From Scytonema millei VB511283 (lineage in GTDB: Bacteria > Cyanobacteriota > Cyanobacteriia > Cyanobacteriales > Chroococcidiopsidaceae), in contig NZ_JTJC03000002.1 of NCBI RefSeq assembly GCF_000817735.3, positions 124,001-188,000 on the forward strand: DNA of 64,000 bases, read 5' to 3'. Positions 10,701 to 19,308 of the stretch are shown here, piece by piece. Below the pieces are notes generated by a model. The model searched no databases. It was given only the letters and a program-made list of their open reading frames with translations, and had not been told where the DNA came from. The number at the start of each line of letters is the position of its first letter. Within the stretch, counting starts at the first letter, position 1. A program made the position numbers and the translations under genes.

Positions 10701-10752
10701 TCGTCTCGCGATAACTGAGGAAGTTTTTGAGTATAAGTTGGACTGGAATCAT
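7726..10752 (-). CDS. sbcC: Exonuclease subunit SbcC (Rad50-like ATPase)
   Basis: 1008 residues, the full family length. The N-terminal half ATPase has Walker A GSNGAGKSS at 31-39 and a Q-loop region AYLRQGRADEF. Two long Gln- and Glu-rich coiled-coil arms meet at a zinc hook CPLC near residue 501. The C-terminal half carries the signature YSGGEAFRINF near 910 and Walker B LLIVDEGFGTQD near 945. With SbcD, SbcC forms a nuclease that opens hairpins and processes double-strand breaks. No sbcD neighbour is present here. Monocistronic. Confidence 0.95.
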   Translation of the reverse strand: MIPVQLILKNFLSYRETTLDFSGLHIACICGSNGAGKSSLLEAITWAVWGQSRAVAEDDIIHSGAKEVRVDFLFYSDRHKYRVIRTRYRGQSSSLEFQVETPQGFRSLTEKGVRATQSLILEHVKLDYETFINSAYLRQGRADEFMLKRPNERKEILAELLKLHRYDELEERAKDLSKSFRAQADQLEQTLQSIATQLQQQEAIATQLAEIEAQVNQLQQEQAFDEIQLKSLQVIRSQQQNWEQQLSFLKQQSQNLTADRDRLQQEHLAIESQLAAVAEILDRESEIKAGYQHYQNLLGQEEEFSAKFQEYTHAQQQRTQLQQQLVQQVNELQRQLQRAEGQLVILQQQEQETQQALSKSAEVEAGVLQLAAARDRLANLDRLQLQVSPLIQRRNTLQAQIDKVQARLTAKLEELETQQITLSQQQSTQSQLQQTATEVAVQIEQLEKDKVYIERVREKGQERRHFLERLQEQQREFEKQLGEVEQKIQMLSVPDAVCPLCERPLDEHHWNRVVDKTKEQKRDTEEQFIVVREQLVVTETEIQELRRRYREVAQKLTQYDALREQRGQVIAQLSASDELQSRLEQIAAEKQHLERSLAQGDYAADLQTELNQLNSQLQQLNYSEESHALARSEVDKLRWAEVRQAQIKDAQKRQAQIIARQPEMRTQIDDLSQQIEQYQVESECAKQIAAIASRIDRIGYDPDRHSALRTAIRQAQAWQLSYQQLLSAQEQYPQLEQRSRDLAAAVQARTAERQVIAVQIEEVIQKLEQSPNTTTESQTLESQLAFRRRQLDDRLSQLGRLQQQSQQLAAMQAQHEQQQQQLQVARRQQRVYQELGQAFGKNGIQALMIENLLPQLEAETNQLLARLSANQLHVQFITQKTGRSGRAAKKNAKTIDTLDILIADARGTRPYETYSGGEAFRINFAIRLALARLLAQRAGASLQLLIVDEGFGTQDQEGCDRLIAAVNAIAADFSCILAVTHMPYFKEAFQARIEVVKTQNGSQLSLSM

Positions 10753-11165
10753 TTAGGCTACTGCACCACACCCTCGATCTAGAAATAACAGTACAGATGC
10801 ACTGTCACCTAGTTTATTGTAGTAAAAATTAGTCATTAGTAAGTCGTAAGTCGTAAGTCGTAAGTCGGAAATAACTGACAACTGATAACTGGTCACTGCT
10901 GGTTATTAGTTATCGGTTATGACACCAACCTACGTCTTATGTTGTAGTAAAAGCAAATACCTCATAGTTCATGACGATTAGAGAGATGCACAACTTGTTT
11001 TTACTTTACCTAAGTCAAGCACGCTAACAGATCGCGGATAATAAACGAAAAAAGCAGTCAGAAGTCACAAGTCAAAAGTCAAAAGTTAAAATTTGAGACC
11101 GATCGCTTGCCACGAAAGACAAATGACAAATGACCGATGACCGATGACAAAGGAGGACTAAACCA
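10753..11165. other. Intergenic region with heptamer repeats
   Basis: About 410 bp between divergently read genes. GTAAGTC heptamers run at 10839-10868, with AAAAGTC- and GACCGAT-type units at about 11050-11150. Promoters for sbcC and the DJ-1 gene must lie here, but I see no convincing -35/-10 pair. Confidence 0.6.
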
Positions 11166-11804
11166 ATGACGGCGAAAAAAATTTTGATGCTGGTTGGTGA
11201 CTATGTAGAAGATTATGAAGTCATGGTTCCATTCCAGGCGCTACAGATGGTAGGGCATACAGTTCATGCTGTTTGTCCTGATAAAAAAGTTGGGGAAAAG
11301 GTACGCACGGCGATCCACGATTTTGAAGGCGACCAAACTTACAGCGAGAAGCCGGGACATAACTTTGCCTTAAATGCCTCCTTCGACGAGGTTAAAGCCG
11401 AAAACTACGACGCTTTAGTTATACCAGGTGGAAGAGCGCCAGAATATATCCGCCTCAATCAAAAAGTTTTGGATATCACACGCCACTTTGCCCAAACCAA
11501 CAAACCAATTGCGGCAATTTGTCACGGCTTACAAGTCTTAGCAGCCGCCGATGTTTTACAAGGTAAGAGTTGCACTGCATACCCAGCCTGTGGACCCGAT
11601 GTAATGAAGACTGGTGGTTTATACGTTCACATACCTCCAGATGAGGCAATGGTGGATGGAAATCTAGTTACAGCACCCGCATGGCTCGCTCATCCTAACT
11701 GGTTAGCAGAATTTCTCAAGTTGTTGGGAACCAAAATCGAGCATTTATCAGGGAGCAGGGAGCAGGGAACAGGGAGCAGGGAGCAGTTATCGAGTAAAAG
11801 TTAG
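11166..11804 (+). CDS. DJ-1/PfpI family protein (type 1 glutamine-amidotransferase fold)
   Basis: 212 residues, preceded by an excellent AAGGAGG site. The nucleophile elbow AAICHG carries Cys119-His120, and an acidic residue lies in GDYVEDYEV. Family members are deglycase/glyoxalase III-like enzymes or peptidases of stress defence; the exact activity is not predictable. The final 20 or so residues (after LGTKIEHL) are [12 protein letters not shown]-type repeats encoded by GAGCAGG heptamers, an added tail absent from normal relatives of about 190 residues. Confidence 0.9.
   Translation: MTAKKILMLVGDYVEDYEVMVPFQALQMVGHTVHAVCPDKKVGEKVRTAIHDFEGDQTYSEKPGHNFALNASFDEVKAENYDALVIPGGRAPEYIRLNQKVLDITRHFAQTNKPIAAICHGLQVLAAADVLQGKSCTAYPACGPDVMKTGGLYVHIPPDEAMVDGNLVTAPAWLAHPNWLAEFLKLLGTKIEHLSGSREQGTGSREQLSSKS
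11749..11790. repeat. Heptamer repeat GAGCAGG, translated
   Basis: 7-bp units read in frame at the 3' end of the DJ-1/PfpI gene. Three units make 21 bp, giving a seven-residue period. Confidence 0.85.
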
Positions 11805-11937
11805 TAGGTAAAAGTTGGGGATTCTAACTCTCACTAACAAAGTTAAAGAATGATTCTTAGTTCGTGGGAAGTGTCGATCGCGATTCTTGAATAGCAAAAA
11901 TTGAGCAGTAACAGCGTTATTTATAGCCTCACAATGG

Positions 11938-11988
11938 AAAAAGCTCCTGGGAGTCTTGCCGTGTTTCGACCCCAAGAGCTTTTTCTTT
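11938..11988 (+). terminator. Rho-independent terminator
   Basis: A 14-bp inverted repeat (AAAAAGCTCCTGGG against CCCAAGAGCTTTTT, one mismatch) with a 19-nt loop and a T-rich end, about 135 bp past the DJ-1 stop. The A/T flanks would allow it to work in both directions. Confidence 0.7.
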
Positions 11989-12068
11989 AATACCACTCCT
12001 CACACACAACTTTAGTTTAGGCTACTCCTCTAGGGGAAAACAGTAGCGAGTGACACTTTGCAAATTGG

Positions 12069-12205
12069 TTATCAGTTATCAGTTATCAGCGATCGGTTAA
12101 CCGTCAACCGTCTTCACGTAGCTTGCTTCCCCGAAGGGGTAGTGTAGCGCAGTGTTTACCGTCAACCGTCAACCGTCAACCAATGACCAATGACCAATGA
12201 CCATT
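12069..12205. repeat. Heptamer tracts around a palindromic CCCCTTCGGGG-type element
   Basis: CAGTTAT, ACCGTCA and CCAATGA heptamers flank a hairpin-forming element at 12117-12150 (GCTTGCTTCCCCGAAGGGG followed by TAGTGTAGCG), a common dispersed cyanobacterial palindrome type. The 440-bp gap 11805-12244 otherwise holds only the terminator. Confidence 0.75.
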
Positions 12206-12244
12206 TTTACAGTACCCTAGAGCAGCACCATACAACAGCTTGAC

Positions 12245-13186
12245 ATGAGTGCTAATGCAATTCGGACTACTCAACTGTGTCGAAGTTTTGGTAGTGTCAC
12301 GGCTTTGGACAACTTATCGCTGGAAGTCCCTCAAGGAATTGTGTTTGGCTTTTTGGGGGCGAATGGTTCTGGTAAAACTACGACAATTAGGCTTCTACTA
12401 GGAATTTTAGAGCCAACGGCTGGTCAAGCTGAAGTGCTGGGTTTTGATTGCCGTACCCATTCCCATGCTATTCGCCAGCGCACGGGTGCTTTGTTGGAAC
12501 ACCCAGGACTTTACGAACGACTCAGTGCAGAAGATAACTTAGAATTTTATGCCCGAGCTTGGCGCATTCCTACAGCCAAAAGGCGATCGCGGATTCAAGA
12601 ATTACTTTCACACATGGGTTTGTGGCAGCGCCGCCATCAAAGAGTAGGAGAATGGAGTCGGGGCATGAAACAAAAACTCGCGATCGCTAGGGCGATGTTA
12701 CATTCTCCCCCGTTAATCTTTCTCGACGAACCCACCATCGGACTCGATCCCGTCGCTGCTGCTGCTTTGCGCGACAACATTCAGGAAATGGTAGCGCGAG
12801 AAGGAGTGACAGTATTCTTAACGACTCATAACTTGGCAGAAGCCGAAAAATTGTGTCAGCAAGTCGGCGTGATTCGTCAAGGTAAACTTTTAGCAGTGGG
12901 ACATCCCGATGAATTGCGATCGCAAGCTGGCAATCCCAAACTAGAAATTATCGGACGTGGATTTACAGCAAATGCGATCGATTGGTTAGAGTCTCAACCG
13001 CTCATTGCTGAGATTGACATTTCTAAAATTAACAATGAGAGCGATCGCTTAACTATTTCCCTACATCAATTCATCAGTGCTGCTCCCATCGTCAAAATGT
13101 TAGTCCAAGCTGGAGTAGAAGTAGAAGAAGTCCGCAAACTCAGCCCTACGCTGGAAGAGGTTTTCTTAAGCTTGATGGAACAGTAG
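12245..13186 (+). CDS. ABC transporter ATP-binding protein
   Basis: 313 residues: a full nucleotide-binding domain plus a C-terminal extension of about 90 residues, as in multidrug or antibiotic-resistance type exporters (BcrA/DrrA group). Walker A GANGSGKTTT, Q-loop GALLEHPGLY, signature WSRGMKQKLAIARA (a variant of LSGGQ usual in this group), Walker B LIFLDEPTIGLD, H-loop THNLAEA. No permease gene is adjacent in the window, so the partner is encoded elsewhere. Confidence 0.92.
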   Translation: MSANAIRTTQLCRSFGSVTALDNLSLEVPQGIVFGFLGANGSGKTTTIRLLLGILEPTAGQAEVLGFDCRTHSHAIRQRTGALLEHPGLYERLSAEDNLEFYARAWRIPTAKRRSRIQELLSHMGLWQRRHQRVGEWSRGMKQKLAIARAMLHSPPLIFLDEPTIGLDPVAAAALRDNIQEMVAREGVTVFLTTHNLAEAEKLCQQVGVIRQGKLLAVGHPDELRSQAGNPKLEIIGRGFTANAIDWLESQPLIAEIDISKINNESDRLTISLHQFISAAPIVKMLVQAGVEVEEVRKLSPTLEEVFLSLMEQ

Positions 13187-13375
13187 AGGAGCGAGGAGTG
13201 AGGCGCGAGGAGTGAGGGGAAGAAGAGAGCTGAGGGAGCTGAGGAGGCTGAGGGAGCTGAGGGAGAGTCGCGGAGAAAGAAATTTAAAATCTCCTACACC
13301 CCACACCCCACACCCTACACCCGATTTACCACTAGCCACCAGCCACTAGCCACTGGTTCCACTAACCACTCCCTA
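13187..13375. repeat. Heptamer repeat tract between convergent genes
   Basis: GAGGAGT/GAGGCGA, GAGGGAGCT, CACACCC and CCACTAG units fill the whole gap between the ABC ATPase and lysS. Confidence 0.8.
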
Positions 13376-14878
13376 TTCACTCGCTTCTGGTTTGAGCAAA
13401 GGAAAGGCGATCGCATCCCGAATACTGGCACAATCAGTTAAGAGCATCACCAGGCGATCGATCCCGATGCCGACACCGCCCGTAGGTGGCAAGCCATACT
13501 CTAAAGCTGTGAGAAAGTCTTCGTCTACTCCGTGAGCTTCTAAATCTCCGGCTGCTTTACGGGCTGCTTGAGCTTCTAATCGCTGTCTTTGATCGATCGG
13601 ATCGCTCAACTCAGAAAATCCGTTGGCGGTTTCGCGCCCAGCGACAAATAATTCAAATCGCTCTACTAAACCAGGTTTCGAGCGGTGAGGCTTGGAAAGC
13701 GGCGAAATTTCCACTGGATAATCAATAACATATGTAGGTTGAATCAGTGTTGCTTCACAAGTTTGTTCAAACGTCTCATTCAAGAGTTTGCCAATCGAAG
13801 CACATTCCTCAACCGCTTGAATTCCTGCTTGTTTCGCCGCCGCCTTTGCTTCGTCTAAACTTGAGAAAGCGTTGAAGTCTAACCCTGTTTTCTCCTGTAC
13901 GAGAGCGTGCATCGTAACCCTGCGCCACGGGGGTGTGAGATCGATCGCCTCACCTTGATAAGTAATTTGCAGCGTGCCTAAGACTTCCTGCGTCACGGTA
14001 GTAATGATATTTTCTACCAATTGCATAACGTCGTGATAATCGGCGTAGGCTTGGTAAATTTCAATCGAAGTAAATTCTGGGTTGTGGCGGGTAGAAACGC
14101 CCTCGTTACGAAAAATTCGCCCCAATTCAAAGACTTTCTCAAATCCACCCACAACCAACCGCTTGAGATGAAGCTCTGTGGCAATCCGCAGATACAAATC
14201 TATCTCTAGGGTGTTGTGATGCGTGATGAAGGGACGAGCATCAGCCCCGCCTGCTTCTGCTTGTAGTACAGGAGTTTCAATTTCAATAAAACCCTGCTGC
14301 TCCAAAAAGCGGCGAATGCCTGCCGTAATTTGAGCGCGACGGCGAAAAGTTTGTCGGACTTCTGGATTGACGATTAAATCTACGTAGCGCTGACGATAGC
14401 GCTTAGCTACATCAGTCAAGCCATGCCACTTATCAGGTAAGGGAAGTAAAGATTTGGTAAGAATAGCGTATTGGTTAACAAAAACCGATAATTCGCCCTT
14501 TTCCGTGCGTTTGATCGTCCCTTTTGCGCCCAAGATGTCCCCTGCGTCTGTCAGTTGCTTCAGATGGTTGAAGGCATCTGAATCGATTTCTGCCATCGCA
14601 GTATCGATTCTTTTTTTATCTAGATATAACTGGATCGTGCCAGTCTCATCTTGCAAGCCGAAGAAAGCCAGTTTGCCAAAAACGCGGCGCGCGATGATTC
14701 TCCCTGCGATCGCTACTTCTATTTCTACCTCTTCCCCACTGGGTAAGTCGGCATACTTTTCTTGTAATTGAGCTGCATGGTGGGTAGATTCCCAACGATA
14801 AGCATAGGGGTTTAAACCCAACTGCCGCAACTGCTCGACTTTCTCTAACCGCGTGGCACGGATATCTTCTTCTGCCAT
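13373..14878 (-). CDS. lysS: Lysyl-tRNA synthetase, class II
   Basis: 501 residues. An N-terminal OB-fold anticodon-binding domain (about 50-155) precedes the class II catalytic core, with motif 2 in [18 protein letters not shown] and motif 3 in [14 protein letters not shown]. It charges tRNA-Lys with lysine in the cytosol. AGGAAAG lies upstream of the ATG. No anomalies seen. Confidence 0.97.
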   Translation of the reverse strand: MAEEDIRATRLEKVEQLRQLGLNPYAYRWESTHHAAQLQEKYADLPSGEEVEIEVAIAGRIIARRVFGKLAFFGLQDETGTIQLYLDKKRIDTAMAEIDSDAFNHLKQLTDAGDILGAKGTIKRTEKGELSVFVNQYAILTKSLLPLPDKWHGLTDVAKRYRQRYVDLIVNPEVRQTFRRRAQITAGIRRFLEQQGFIEIETPVLQAEAGGADARPFITHHNTLEIDLYLRIATELHLKRLVVGGFEKVFELGRIFRNEGVSTRHNPEFTSIEIYQAYADYHDVMQLVENIITTVTQEVLGTLQITYQGEAIDLTPPWRRVTMHALVQEKTGLDFNAFSSLDEAKAAAKQAGIQAVEECASIGKLLNETFEQTCEATLIQPTYVIDYPVEISPLSKPHRSKPGLVERFELFVAGRETANGFSELSDPIDQRQRLEAQAARKAAGDLEAHGVDEDFLTALEYGLPPTGGVGIGIDRLVMLLTDCASIRDAIAFPLLKPEASE

Positions 14879-14950
14879 GACTACTTTCCTAAAGGGAACG
14901 CACTGATAAAGGGACGCAATCTTTGATTATAAAGAATTTGTCCTTGGTAG

Positions 14951-15040
14951 TTGGTAGTTGACGGTTGACGGTTGACGGTTGACGGTTGACGGTTGACGCT
15001 CCTCTGCTCTCTTCTTCCCCTCACTCCTCACTCCTCACCC
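14951..15040. repeat. Heptamer repeats (GGTTGAC, then CTCACTC units)
   Basis: Six or so GGTTGAC units followed by CTCACTC-type units between lysS and the M48 protease gene. The repeat runs up to, and slightly into, the 3' end of the protease gene. Confidence 0.85.
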
Positions 15041-16002
15041 CTCTTCTTGATTCGATCGATCTCGCGTTGTAGTTCTTCAATTTGACGGCGTAAATCCTCT
15101 GTTGCGGCAGATGGGGATGATTCGGGTTGTACGTTAACTGCGTTTTGGGCAGGCGATCGCGAATAATTTCCTTGGCGAATTTGACCATATTCAGCAGAAT
15201 TTGCCCATTGTTGCAGATAAGTTATCCGTTCTACCGCAAACGGGTGCGTCAGAAACAAATTTTGGGGAAAGTTATTGTAAAGCAAAAATTTATAAACTTG
15301 GTTCAAGCTATCTTGGTCGAGTTCTTGAAATCTTTCTGCTTGTCGGATAAACTCGTCTAAGCTGCATTCGTGACCGTACTGAATGCTACCTCCAGCTAGC
15401 TTCATCATCGTTTGCATGACTGGTTTAAGATCGTCCATCACCATCAAGGCTGCTCGATCGGCTGATAACTCGGCTTTCCGCTTCCATTCGTAGAAGGCAA
15501 ATACCAATCCACTACTGACTAAATTTCCCAACCCTAGAGTTCTAGCTCCAATATAGTTAGCCGTGGAAATCACCCAAGTTGCCATTTGGATCAAAATTGT
15601 ATGACCGCATTTGAGGTGACCTAATTCGTGTGCTATCACTGTGCGAATTTCTGTAGGAGTCAACAGATCCAACAGTCCAGTGTTGAGAACGATATTAGGC
15701 TCCTCCTGACCGAGAGCATAGGCATTGACGACGGGAGTTTGAGACACGAACAAAATAGGTTCTGGAGAAATATCCAAATCGCGAACGCATTCGCGAAAAA
15801 TTTGGTAGAGGCTAGAATACTGGCGCGCTCCCACTTGAATGCTGTTGCCCATGTGATAGACCATTTGGGGGCGTTCGTAGAAAAATTTGATGAATTGTGT
15901 CGCTACCAAATCAAAACCTGGTAAACTCCGTAAGGCTTGTTCCGCTTGACGATCGAGCGGATGGCGAAAAGTTTCGCAAGAAATGTCTGGATAAGTTGGC
16001 AT
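15028..16002 (-). CDS. M48-family zinc metallopeptidase
   Basis: 324 residues with the zinc motif HELGH (His125, Glu126, His129) in VIAHELGHLKCGH and a downstream Glu in ELSADRAAL as third ligand. Hydrophobic stretches (WVISTANYIGARTL, LVSSGLVFAFYEW) suggest membrane association as in HtpX/Ste24 relatives. The C-terminal 30 residues (LRRQIEELQREIDRI) form a short coiled-coil that may mediate oligomerisation. The family role is membrane-protein quality control; the substrate is unknown. Confidence 0.9.
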   Translation of the reverse strand: MPTYPDISCETFRHPLDRQAEQALRSLPGFDLVATQFIKFFYERPQMVYHMGNSIQVGARQYSSLYQIFRECVRDLDISPEPILFVSQTPVVNAYALGQEEPNIVLNTGLLDLLTPTEIRTVIAHELGHLKCGHTILIQMATWVISTANYIGARTLGLGNLVSSGLVFAFYEWKRKAELSADRAALMVMDDLKPVMQTMMKLAGGSIQYGHECSLDEFIRQAERFQELDQDSLNQVYKFLLYNNFPQNLFLTHPFAVERITYLQQWANSAEYGQIRQGNYSRSPAQNAVNVQPESSPSAATEDLRRQIEELQREIDRIKKRGEE

Positions 16003-16212
16003 AGTAAGAAGTCAAAAGTTAAAAGTCAAAAGTCAAAACTGAGGAGTCAGGAGTCGAGGAAGAAAGCAGAGGAAGCTCCAGGTGCAGAGGGGCAGAGGGG
16101 CTTCAGGTGCAGAGGAGAAATATTACTACTCGCACCACTCACTACACTCCACACTTCCCACACTTCCCACACCACGCACCACTCACTCCTCACTCCTCGC
16201 TCCTCAAAAGTT
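16003..16212. repeat. Compound heptamer and near-heptamer repeat tract
   Basis: AAAAGTC, GGGCAGA and CACTTCC/CACTCCT units. The following 130 bp to the helicase start show no further feature. Confidence 0.75.
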
Positions 16213-16344
16213 AGTAAAATATAAAGACTCTGAGGGTTAAACCTCCAAGCCAGTCGTTGGAGAACAGACAACAAGTAGCTAACAAATACATAATAGGACT
16301 GGAATCGGGATGATAACTTCGCGCTAGGTAGAGAATAGAAGTCA

Positions 16345-17922
16345 GTGATTGAAGTAGAAGTACATTATTCCCTGCATAACTTCCTGCGATCGCAGGCAGA
16401 AGCTGCATGGTCGCATCATTTGACGATGGCGCGACTCGTAGCTAGAGCTTTGCGGCTCGGACGTAGTGCTTTGATTCAGGTGGGTGCTGGTTGCGGCTAT
16501 CAGGGACGTTATCGCCTGAGCTATCTAGCGCCAGCTCTACTTTGGCAATCTCCGGCGGTGATAGTAGCAACAGAGGAAGTGCAACAGCGTCTCTTGCGAG
16601 TAGAAATTCCGCCTCTACAGCAATGGCTGCAAACGAATAAAAGTATTATCGTCGGCGATCGCTGGATTCATCCCGATTTTCAAGGTATTTTACTCATTAC
16701 CCCTGCGGCTTGGCTGCAAGCTCAATGGGCGGGAACGGGCGATTTTCCCCCCAACATTCCGACACTAATTGATGGAGTGGACGATCTAGAAGACTGGGCG
16801 CGATCGCAACTAACTGTTAGCATTCATCCTGGTAACTGGGACGAATTGATGCTAGCTTATCCCGATCGGGCAGAAGTCATTCGGGAGGCGCGAGTCCAAC
16901 TGACAAAAGCCGTTTTCCAACACCCAGCTAACCCCTACGAGAGCTATCTCATCTCCCCAGGGGAGCAAGAGATTTTGACGGAGCTATTTACTAGACTAGG
17001 AGACCAGGGAGCAGGGAGCAGGGAGCAGAGGGAGCAGAGGAGCAGGGGAGCAGAGGGAGCAACTACCAATTATCAATTACCTAAAAACTGGTATTTATTC
17101 CAACAGCGATCGCAAACACCAGACTGCTTGTTGTGGATGAGTCTAAACCGCTCTCAAGGCTTATTTTCACTCTACTGCGCTCCCGCAGAGGTGGCTTCGG
17201 CTCTTGCACCAATTTGGACTCGACAGCCTGTAGTCTTCATGGGTAGTGCCTTAGATCGAGAAACAGAGGCTACGACTTATCGCAAGCGCTTGGGTTTACC
17301 AGAAGAACTTACTTGTTTGAAATTTGCTGGCGATCGCCACAACGAATCAATTCAACTCTACACGCCAGAACGTTTTCCTTTACCCAATACCCCCCAATAT
17401 CAACCCGCTTTGATGCGAGAAATTTATGCTTCGATTGGTGTGACAGTATCGCCAGGATTAACGATGATTTTAGTTGGCGATTTGCCTTTAAAACAGCAAA
17501 TCGGGGCGCAATTAGCCGCAGAGTTTGGTTCGCGGGTACAGGTAGAAAAAACGAGTTTGGATGAGAATAGCATTCTCGTCAGCGGTTGGGATTTTTGGCA
17601 GCAGCATCAAGGTATCTTGCCAGTACCGCAACTCACAATTATTACAACATTACCCATACCATCTCTAGAGCATCCAATTGTGGCGGGTCGAGTCGAATAC
17701 TATAAGCGATCGCGTCAAGACTGGTTTGCTCTTTATCTATTACCTGCGGCTTTAAATCAATTACAACGAGCGATCGCGCCTATGCGCGATCGTCAAGGAG
17801 TCGTAGCTTTACTAGATAGTCGCGTATTACACCGCAGTTACGGACAGCAGGTACTTGCAGCTCTCAGCCCTTCGGCTAGATGTAATTATTTAGATGCTAG
17901 TTTGTTTGCGAAAGAGGAGTGA
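16345..17922 (+). CDS. DinG/XPD-like helicase relative, probably ATPase-degenerate
   Basis: 525 residues from a GTG start. The N-terminal third resembles a superfamily 2 DinG-type motor, but the Walker A position reads QVGAGCGYQGRYRLSY without GKT, and the Walker B site reads TLIDGVDDLEDW instead of DEAH. A C-terminal helicase-like domain includes TYRKRLGLP and VVALLDSRVLHRSYGQQVL. I place it in a cyanobacterial helicase-like family from recall of similar proteins; catalytic activity is doubtful. Residues about 223-245 (GAGSREQREQRSRGAEG) are a heptamer-repeat insertion between natural segments FTRLGDQ and NWYLFQQR. Confidence 0.7.
   Translation: MIEVEVHYSLHNFLRSQAEAAWSHHLTMARLVARALRLGRSALIQVGAGCGYQGRYRLSYLAPALLWQSPAVIVATEEVQQRLLRVEIPPLQQWLQTNKSIIVGDRWIHPDFQGILLITPAAWLQAQWAGTGDFPPNIPTLIDGVDDLEDWARSQLTVSIHPGNWDELMLAYPDRAEVIREARVQLTKAVFQHPANPYESYLISPGEQEILTELFTRLGDQGAGSREQREQRSRGAEGATTNYQLPKNWYLFQQRSQTPDCLLWMSLNRSQGLFSLYCAPAEVASALAPIWTRQPVVFMGSALDRETEATTYRKRLGLPEELTCLKFAGDRHNESIQLYTPERFPLPNTPQYQPALMREIYASIGVTVSPGLTMILVGDLPLKQQIGAQLAAEFGSRVQVEKTSLDENSILVSGWDFWQQHQGILPVPQLTIITTLPIPSLEHPIVAGRVEYYKRSRQDWFALYLLPAALNQLQRAIAPMRDRQGVVALLDSRVLHRSYGQQVLAALSPSARCNYLDASLFAKEE
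17012..17063. repeat. Heptamer repeat GAGCAGG/AGCAGAGG inserted in a gene
   Basis: In-frame repeat DNA inside the helicase-like gene, followed by the ACCAATTATCAATTA-type unit also found between genes. Confidence 0.85.
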
Positions 17923-18110
17923 GGAGCGAGGAGCGAGGAGTGAGGGAAAGAGAGTGGTGCGGGGTGTGGGAAGTGTGGGAAGTGTGGGAGGACACAAGGG
18001 AGAATTTTTGAGAGCGCTCTCCCTTGTCTTCCTACTCCCTGCTCTCTTGTCTTCCTTGTCCTCCCCCTCACTCCTCGCTCCTCACTCCTAACCCCTCTTT
18101 CTACGGTATG
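17916..18110. repeat. Heptamer repeat tract
   Basis: GAGGAGC, GTGGGAAGT and CTCACTC units between the helicase-like gene and the DUF2839 gene. Confidence 0.8.
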
Positions 18111-18152
18111 ATTCAGAAATAAGGGGTTTATAGCTTTGGATGGAAGTGGATT

Positions 18153-18368
18153 ATGGGAGAAGCAAAGCGTCGTAAAGCTGCCTTGGGAGATAAGTATGGT
18201 CAAGAAGCACAAATCTTTCCCTGGCTTCCCGTGAGTAAGAGTCAAGCACAGAAACTTACGCAGTGGAGTACTCGCATTAGTTGGATTGGTATTGGACTAT
18301 TAGTTGCTTCCTGGGTCACAATTCGATTTATTGGACCCGCCTTTGGTTGGTGGCAAACTGTTGATTAG
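18153..18368 (+). CDS. DUF2839-type small membrane protein
   Basis: 71 residues. It opens MGEAKRRKAALGDKYG, the hallmark of this cyanobacterial family, and has a single hydrophobic helix (SWIGIGLLVASWVTIRFIG) near the C terminus. Function unknown; the basic N terminus probably faces the cytosol. Confidence 0.85.
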   Translation: MGEAKRRKAALGDKYGQEAQIFPWLPVSKSQAQKLTQWSTRISWIGIGLLVASWVTIRFIGPAFGWWQTVD

Positions 18369-18804
18369 GATACAAATAGTAACTCACTCCTGAGACCGAG
18401 GAGTGAAACAACTGAATTCAGAGATATTAAGAGGACAGCTAGAGTATTCAGCTAGATCGAGCTAAATACTTAAGTTGTCCTTATAGTTTTCATAATTTAT
18501 TCCTTTACGATTGAGAGCGAAGTCTTGCCTAGTTTCTAACATCTATTGCGTCTATTTTTCAGAAGTTGCAGGCATAAATCTTTAGATAATTCAATCTGGA
18601 ATTTTTCTAAAACAGATTGTTTCAATACTGTAGGAGCGGCGCTTTTACTGTAACCTGTTCGGTACGTCTAGGAGGCAGATGAATTCGATCGCAAAGAAAT
18701 GTTACAATTTCTCATCGCGATCGCCAAAATGCAGCGAAAATCTAAAGAAATTCTAAAGAAAACGAAAAAGGTTTACAATTAGATGTGGTGTTTGGAGGAA
18801 AAAA
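18369..18804. other. Intergenic region with a large imperfect inverted repeat
   Basis: About 435 bp without a gene. At 18432-18482 AGGACA...GTATTCAGCT pairs with AGCTAAATAC...TGTCCT around a 6-base loop; the end is only weakly T-rich, so it is either a terminator for the DUF2839 gene or a processing hairpin. The rest is AT-rich leader DNA of the next gene. Confidence 0.5.
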
Positions 18805-19149
18805 GTGTTTCTGAGATTGGCAGAGCAACACCGACAATACGTCCAAGATCTGGTAATGAACCTCCAAGCCTTGGCGATTGTACTAGAGCGGCGGGGATAT
18901 CCTGCCTCTTGTTATACTTGCGGCGGACAAATGAGCAGTGCCTCATTTATGGTCAGTTTGGCAGATAATCATCTGATTCGGTTTTTGGTGTCCGATTACG
19001 GTATTACCTGGACTGAAATGAGAGACGATCGCGAACTCATGAAGTTGGAAGGTGCAGAGGCAATTAGTCAGTTACAAGAACTGGCTAATTTAGTCAAAAA
19101 CTCTATCTCACCCAGTGAGTCGCCTAAGTTGATAACAAAGCGAGCGTAA
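18805..19149 (+). CDS. Conserved cyanobacterial protein, DUF1815-like
   Basis: 114 residues from a GTG start preceded by TGGAGGAA at ideal spacing. The sequence has a helical N terminus (LAEQHRQYVQDLVMNLQ) and a CYTCGG pair of cysteines that could bind metal or form a disulfide. I recall this as the DUF1815 family found only in cyanobacteria; that assignment is from memory. Function unknown. Confidence 0.75.
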   Translation: MFLRLAEQHRQYVQDLVMNLQALAIVLERRGYPASCYTCGGQMSSASFMVSLADNHLIRFLVSDYGITWTEMRDDRELMKLEGAEAISQLQELANLVKNSISPSESPKLITKRA

Positions 19150-19249
19150 GGAATTCGGAATTCGGAATTCTGAATTAACTAGTCAGAGATCGTAGTGGGA
19201 ATTAGCTAACGGTTGAGGGTTGCCAGTTATTAATTATTGATTGTGAGTT

Positions 19250-19306
19250 GACAGCGTTTAATAACTGATAACTGATAACTGACAACTGACAACTGATAAC
19301 TATTAA
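19250..19306. repeat. Heptamer repeat AACTGAT/AACTGAC
   Basis: Tandem 7-bp units ending a few bases before the ATG of the MBL-fold gene. Confidence 0.8.
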
Positions 19307-19308
19307 GT

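Noticed and set aside
7726-11165. sbcD partner next to sbcC
   Set aside because: The neighbouring genes are a gamma-glutamylcyclotransferase and a DJ-1 protein; no metallophosphatase is present.
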